Source of the DNA: Voacanga thouarsii
Taxonomy: Eukaryota; Streptophyta; Magnoliopsida; Gentianales; Apocynaceae
Direction of reading: 5' to 3'
Assembly (NCBI GenBank): GCA_026120185.1
Contig: JANUWF010001659.1
Coordinates: 3,782,001 to 3,846,000, forward strand
Length of the DNA: 64,000 nucleotides
Below the pieces are notes generated by a model, which did no database searches, was not told the DNA's origin, and saw only the letters and a list, made by a program, of their open reading frames with translations. Each line of letters begins with the position of its first letter. The stretch's first letter is position 1. A program made the translations under genes and the position numbers. Positions 58,595 through 64,000 of this stretch are shown piece after piece.

Positions 58595-59171
58595 AACTTT
58601 TCTCAAAATTTTCCAACTTATGGCCCTTATTTGAATCCTCTAAATATGCGATGAATTGTTCCATATAGCATTGGATAAATGATTCATGCACAAAGTCAAA
58701 GATAGGTTTATCAAGAATATCAACCCTTATACAAGAATCACCATAAGAAATAGGATGTTGCATGCTTTTGTGGATTTTGATAATGACTTCCTCATCCCCA
58801 ACCCTAAGTGTCAATTTTCCTCCATGTACATCAATTAATGCTTTGGCAGTTGCTAGAAAAGGTTGACCTAAGAATAAAGGGACTTTAGAATCTTCATCCA
58901 TATCAAGAATAACAAAATCCATAGAAAATATAAATCTATCCACCTTAACCAATACATCTTCCACTATTCCCCTAGGGTATTTAATAGATATGTTCGCAAG
59001 ATGAATACTCATCCTAGTGGGGTTGTGTTCACCTAGGCCTAGCATTTTGAAAGCTTTGTATCGCAAAAGATTAATACTAGCACCTAAGTCCACTAATTCA
59101 TTACAAAATGTAAGAGTCCCAACAAGATAAGGAATAGAAAAAGTCCCTGAGTCACTTTCTTTTCGTGGCAA
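58593..59171 (-). pseudogene. pol: Athila-2 protease domain, open piece of 192 residues
   Basis: MPRKESDSGTFSIPYLVGTL, FCNELVDLGASINLL (catalytic Asp in DLGAS), GIVEDVLVKVDRFIFSMDFV, VPLFLGQPFLATAKALIDVH and GKLTLRVGDEEV. This order matches the retropepsin domain of Athila polyproteins. It is open for 192 codons, but the connection to RT (58160-58590) has stops. The protease cleaves the polyprotein in the particle. Confidence 0.85.
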
Positions 59172-59578
59172 AGTCCATTAGTCCTGCAAGATAGCTTAGC
59201 ATTCCTCATTTAAAACCACTGTGGATAATTCCTCCAACCTCTTATTTTTAACAAGCATGCTTTTGAGGAATTTTTCATATTTGGGCATGTGTACCAAGGC
59301 CTCCCTAAGTGAAATGTTTATGTGCAATTAGTTGAATATTTCTAAAAACTTATCAAATTGTGCATCTTTTCTTACTTTGTATGTGCGAGTAGGGGAAGGT
59401 ACCGTTGGCTGAAAATCCGGTTTTTTTAGTTTGTGTTTCAAAAGGTTCAACAAGAGAGGTTGGTTCCAACCCATCTTCTTTAGATAGTACTAGTTCTGTG
59501 TGAGGATAAGGTAGCTCCTTACTATTTCTTAATCTAATGGTAGCTGAATCGTGTTGTGTTTTTATCTCTAATAGCGAC
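59172..59578 (-). pseudogene. gag: Athila-2 gag C-terminal remnant
   Basis: Minus-strand frame 59578-59353 reads LLEIKTQHDSATIRLRNSKE, LPYPHTELVLSKEDGLEP, the Athila-like region between gag and protease (RLRNSKEL resembles the common LRSGKEL). The apparent start MRRHPWPWAGL at 59628 lies in the neighbouring LTR and is not part of the gene. The rest of gag is cut off. Confidence 0.68.
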
Positions 59579-60101
59579 TGTAGCACCCTTCTACCTAAGC
59601 CCGCCCAGGGCCAGGGATGTCGCCGCATCCAAAGGACAAGAGGTCTTTATAACTAGGTCACACGAATAAAATAGCGGAATAAAAATAATACTTTAACTTA
59701 AAATTTATTATATCCCAAGAATAAATCCATAAACAAAATTATCCACTCTCAACTCCCCAAAGCAATACATAAAATAAATAAATAAATAAATGACAACATT
59801 CTCTTCCAAGGTAGATAACACTAGCTACTCATCCCCACAGTAGGATCAACCTGAAATCATGGTAAAAAGGGTGATGAGATAGAAATCTCAGTAAGTCCGT
59901 GTGTGCTTTGGGTGTTCAGTGAAAATAGTTCATGGATGCAAAGTGTGAAATCTTTATAAGAGAAATATTGGCAACCAATAAACACTAGTCAAAAGCAAGA
60001 GTGGTGTTTTCCTATTTTTGAAACCATACAAGTGCACAATAAAATCAACCACTCAAAAAGGGTGGTCATGGGTTACCACACGTTGGGCCCCATGTCCACA
60101 T

Positions 60102-60163
60102 GGTCAGTATGCCACACTTTGTGCTTACTGCCGGTCAGAATGCCACACCTCGTGCAGACTGAC
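60102..60163. repeat. tandem duplication of a 31-bp unit in D1
   Basis: GGTCAGTATGCCACACTTTG... and GGTCAGAATGCCACACCTCG... follow each other head to tail at 60102-60132 and 60133-60163. D2 has a single copy near 63850-63882. Confidence 0.85.
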
Positions 60164-61933
60164 AAAAGGTAGGTGATCGGCCTACCGGGCAAAATACTTC
60201 TCCTTCTCTATACTTAAACAACAACCGGGTGTCCATTCCAGCATAACACAGTCACTTGACTGAAATAAAAACTGCTAGCTCGGACCTGCATAACTAAGTA
60301 ATACTGACGTTTCTCTAAGTTGAACTTATCTTCTTGAGGTGGCCTCCTGGCAGAAGACTCACTATTGCTCTTCAAAACTAGTACTACTAGCCTTCCCTTA
60401 TTGAGTACTTAACGTAATGTATCCCACTTGGGAAAAATGAACAAAACATAGTTCCACTTGAAAATGGTAATTAAGGTTTTCCAAAGTTTAGGGCAAAACT
60501 GATTTTAGAAAGAGTTTTGGGTTTTGAGTAAAACCGCCCCTTGATTTGCAAATAATTTATTTGTCTGAAATGAGAATGGAAATAATCCTCAATTGCCTTT
60601 ATAGAAATGAATGACCATGCACTCTACATTTGGCTTGCCATAAAAAAAAATCATTTTTCATCAAATAGGTTTTATGCAGGAACTTACCTGATCCTTGCTC
60701 ACAACAAAAGTCTCCAACAGCTGACCTAACCCCGCATGAGGTAAATACAAACCACAATCAAACTCAAGCCAAAATCCACTTTCACAAATAAACTAACTCA
60801 ACTCACTACTACAACTATGATCCTAGTGTCCCAAGCTTTCAGGCCAAATAATATATAAAAAGGTTTATAAGCCAAAGCAAATTTTGATATTTAAAATAAT
60901 TAGAGTTTTGGGAAATATGTACTAATAAGTTGAAGGTTTAAATCTTGCTAAAAGAATTTAGAGTTTATTTGATGAAAAGTCCTAGGTGGTACTAGGTAAA
61001 ATAATAATTTATTAATAATTAATTGCTAGAAAATAATTGATAAATAAAATTAAATGAAAGTAAATTTTAATGAGTCTTGATTGAAAGATACTAAATAAAT
61101 GTTTGTAGGTTTTGGTTAAAAGATAATAATTAAATTTTAATAATAAATATTTTATTTATTATGATTATTTTCATAAAAGGCTATATTTGATATTATCATT
61201 TTATGTATAATATCTATATATTTTATTTTTCTAGCAAAAGCTATTATTTATTTGACTAAAATATCCTTATTATATATATAATATTCCAAATCTACCCCTC
61301 CTATGGTTTTTGAAATTACTAGCCAAAAATCATAATATTAAATATTTTATTGAAGAAATAAAATTAGCTTAGGGACAACTAGATCATGACCATAGTTCTA
61401 TTGCTAACCACAATCATGAACATTTACAACCCTTCAATTCATCAAATCATCCAAATCATGCATATAAGCATAGATCTAACGATATCAAGACATTATCTAA
61501 CCTTTTCTAGCATAAATATGATCATGGCTTCAATAATCCAACATGAATATAAATCAAATTCACCAAAGGTGACATAATCTCTAGCATACTTGATCACAAA
61601 TACTACCTATGGCATGGAGACATGAATTAAAGCTCAAATCATCATACAATCAACCAAGATAATCCATCCATGCATAAATCCCATCTCCTTCATATTCATA
61701 CATACATTAATGCTTCAACCTCAACAATATATACTCAAACCTTATCCGCAATCCATCTTCTATCAACATCATCCTAGAGACATGAATCTAGAATTTAAAA
61801 GAAGGGTTAAAACGGCTTACTTGATTGATGAATTCCTTGAAGGAGTTTCTAATGGATCTCAACTCCTAGAGGTCTAAATTCGTCCAAGGAAGATGAAGAA
61901 AGCATGGCCATTGGTGAAGAAGTCATTCGGCCA

Positions 61934-61960
61934 AGAGAGAGAGAGAGAGAGAAGAGAAGA
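61934..61960. repeat. (GA)n tract in D1
   Basis: About nine GA units continuing as GAAGAGAAGAAGAAAG, next to the presumed start site of the minus-oriented LTR. Confidence 0.92.
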
Positions 61961-63327
61961 AGAAAGTCCATTAGTATGTTTATTCATATATATATTCATT
62001 AGAGATCAAGATTGGAGAAGATGAAGTTGTTAGAACAAACCTACCTTGAAGGTGTTCTTGAGTCTTCACAAAATTTCTGGTTTTTTATCCAAACTAGCAA
62101 GTTGGATTTTGGAGTTTGATGTTAATGGACTTACAGCAGTGAGTAGATGAATTCTGGAGTTTTCAGCAGTGGTTTGAAGTGATTTGGAGAGGTATTAGGT
62201 GAAAGGAAGGAGTAGGTGTTCTTGGTGTGCTATGTGTTCTTGAAGGTTGAAGGGAATTGAGAGGTTTTGATTTGCAGCTGCCGAAATTCTGGAGGATTTT
62301 GGCTGGCTGAATTGGTTGTAGGGTTTAGGAAGATGATTCTTTGGTTTGGAAGGTAAAAGGAAAGGCTAGTTGTTGAAAGCCTTGAAGAATATTTTTAGGA
62401 AGTGAATTTGGAAACTAAATATTCAAGAATATCTTTAATTATTGGAGAGCTTTTGGAAGTCTGCCATGGCCGAATTGTTGGGCAGTGTTTCGGCTAGAGG
62501 AATGCTGGTTGAGGGAGGCTAAGGGTGGCCAAAAATAAGGAGTGTAACGGTAAAGGGAAGGTCTGGTTGTTTGAGGTATATTTTATGGAAAGTTGTTAAA
62601 TCACCGTAGCTGGAATTTTGGTATCCAAATCAAGGTATGATTGCAGAATTTTTTTGGAAATCTTTTAGGCAGCCATGATAGGATTTTCGTGCAAAATCTT
62701 AGGGAGGACAATGGAGTTCAGTTAATGGAGGTTTAAGGGTGGTTTGTACAGAAGAATGATGGAGTTTCAGCTAGGGTAGAATTAGGAAACAAAGCTGGAA
62801 AATTACTGCACAGAATTTTCACAAGGCTGGAATTTCTGGGCAGTTTTCGGCTGCCATTTTCCAGCCAGCTTGTAGAGAGTTTGAAGGAGGTTTCAGGGGT
62901 ATTTCAAGCTGGTTTCCAGCCTTCTTTAGGGAGGAAAAACGTAGCTAAGGTGCTGAGCAAAAACTAAAAGAAAACAGCTTGGTTTTGGACCTCCAAAGCT
63001 GCGAATTTGCCTAGGAATTTTCCTGGTTTTGCACCACCTTTGTGTAGTCCGAAAATGGCCAGAAAAATTCAGGTTGCAAGCTGATCCACAAGTCCATTTT
63101 CTGGCAGCATTTGGGAGTGAATAATAGCTAAGAATTTCGACACCTTGAAGGCACAAGAAGCTGGAAAATTTCAGTTCATTCCAAGAAGGAAGATGAACCT
63201 AGCTAGAGGGAATTTTTAGAAAGTTCACTAGAGGAATTTAATTCACTTGAAATCCTTCCCCTCTTCCATTGCTTCGGTCCATAAGATGTCTTTTACTAAG
63301 ACATTTTGAACCTTCAAAGCCACAGCA

Positions 63328-64000
63328 TGTAACACCCCGGAAAACCTAGGCCCGCCAGGGCCGGGGATGTCGCCCCGTCCAAAGGACAAGGGGTCTTTAT
63401 AACTAGGTCACAAATAAAATTACTGAAATAAACAATACTCAAACTAAAAAGAATTTATTACAACCCAAAATACTTCAAAAGTACATCCATGAAATTCCAA
63501 AACAAAAACCATAATTAAAATCATCCACTCTCGTCTCCCCAAAGCAATACATAAAATCAAAAGACACATTCTCTTCCAAGGTAGCTACTCACCCACAACA
63601 TGATCAACTTGAAATCATGATAAAAGGTGGTGAGACAGAAATTTCAGTAAGTCCGTGTGTGCTTTGGGTGTTTAGCGGAAATAGTTCGTGGATGCAAAGT
63701 GAGAAATCTTTATAAGAGAAACATTGGCAAGCAATAAACATTAGTCAAAAGCAAGAGTGACATTTTGGCTCTTCTAGACATACACAAGTAATGAAATCAA
63801 CCACTCGAAAGAAAGGGATATGGGTTACCACACTTTGGGCCCCATAACCGGTCAGAATGCCTAACACTTTGTGCAGACTGACAAAAGTAGGTGATCGGCC
63901 TACTGGGCAAGATACTCCTCCTTCTCTATACCCAAACAACCGCCGGGTGTCCATTCCGGCAAAAACACAGTCACTTGACTGAAACAAAATAAACTGCTAG
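63328..64000 (-). repeat. direct repeat unit D2, TGTAACACC-type LTR, cut by window end
   Basis: Starts TGTAACACCCCGGAAAACC, then GCCGGGGATGTCGCCCCGTC and AAGGGGTCTTTATAACTAGG. It parallels D1 up to the window end ('CACAGTCACTTGACTGAAA'). Confidence 0.75.

Larger units (their letters stand above)
49585..59578 (-). mobile_element. Athila-type Ty3/gypsy element with pol remains (Athila-2)
   Basis: A minus-strand element. In genomic order from the left: 3' LTR (49585-50989), 3' untranslated region split by a solo copia LTR (52070-55430), pol end, integrase, RNase H, RT, protease and the last part of gag (to 59578), where another LTR cuts it. The 5' LTR and most of gag are missing. All enzymatic domains are recognisable but broken. 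Its LTR is related to but clearly different from that of Athila-1. Confidence 0.85.
59579..63327 (-). repeat. direct repeat unit D1, TGTAACACC-type LTR plus unresolved sequence
   Basis: Left end TGTAGCACCCTTCTACC, with the GGGATGTCGCC ... AGGTCTTTATAACTAGGTCA module. The first 0.7 kb is repeated at 63328-64000. A minus-strand TATA-like stretch lies near 61988-62000, next to a GA-rich tract (61934-61960) and a purine/pyrimidine segment, which fits an LTR transcribed leftwards. The right part (62040-63327) has no second copy in the window. The unit ends CACAGCA at 63327 directly against D2, so TG and CA ends are present, but a 3.7-kb LTR is not proven. No protein-coding region was recognised. 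Confidence 0.5.

Noticed and set aside
59353..59628. 91-residue minus-strand ORF taken as one gene
   Set aside because: It crosses an LTR boundary at 59578/59579; only the part left of the boundary is Athila-2 gag.
61386..61577. 63-residue plus-strand ORF
   Set aside because: His/Ile/Ser-rich AT-rich reading inside repeat unit D1 without start context or domain.
62926..63156. Possible host gene in the less AT-rich stretch 62040-63327
   Set aside because: Only short unrelated frames on both strands, no splice-joined domain recognised; left as unresolved repeat sequence.
1..64000. CRISPR arrays, bacterial operons, phage or plasmid functions
   Set aside because: No regularly spaced repeats or prokaryotic gene organisation; all coding traces are plant LTR retrotransposons.

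Overview
The window looks like nuclear DNA of a flowering plant. It is AT-rich and almost wholly made of nested LTR retrotransposons: Ty1/copia, Ty3/gypsy of the Athila type, and coding-free LTR elements. I found no host protein gene, rRNA, convincing tRNA or CRISPR array. Species cannot be told from the sequence.

Layout. 1-1103: minus-strand LTR of an Angela-like copia family. 1104-6493: decayed plus-strand copia (copia-P: leader, gag-pol, partial 3' LTR). 6494-7899: unclassified LTR-like block. 7900-41536: one old minus-strand copia (copia-M1), split by younger insertions. Into its 3' LTR went a complete Angela-like copia element (8181-17262; paired 1692-bp LTRs, 5-bp target duplication AGTTT, primer-binding site, polypurine tract, nearly intact gag-pol). 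Into its RNase H region went a minus-strand tandem array LTR A - internal - LTR B - internal - LTR C (17620-32211) with internal domains of only about 0.43 kb. Into LTR B went a pol-less Athila-type element (20519-29419) with gag and a downstream ORF. The copia-M1 body (32212-41536) holds an internal duplication: a gag-to-RT copy (M1b) followed by a second gag-to-RNase H copy (M1a).

41537-42321 is unassigned. 42322 to about 43500 is another LTR of the TGTAACACC type. About 43500-49584 is a second minus-strand copia (copia-M2) closely related to copia-P. 49585-59578 is a minus-strand Athila-type element with protease, RT, RNase H and integrase remains. Its 3' untranslated region carries a solo Angela-like LTR (52070-55430), which itself carries a solo Athila LTR (53872-55403). 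From 59579 to the end lie two direct copies, 3749 bp apart, of a further TGTAACACC-type LTR.

None of the polyproteins is intact. Most stops I checked are C-to-T or G-to-A changes, as expected from deamination of methylated cytosines. The main points for follow-up are: a stop codon at the same zinc-knuckle tryptophan position in all five copia gag copies; four nonsense codons shared by copia-P and copia-M2; the tandem LTR array with minimal internal domains; the pol-less Athila element; and a terminal sequence module shared by six LTR ends. All comparisons were made by eye within this window, without database searches.
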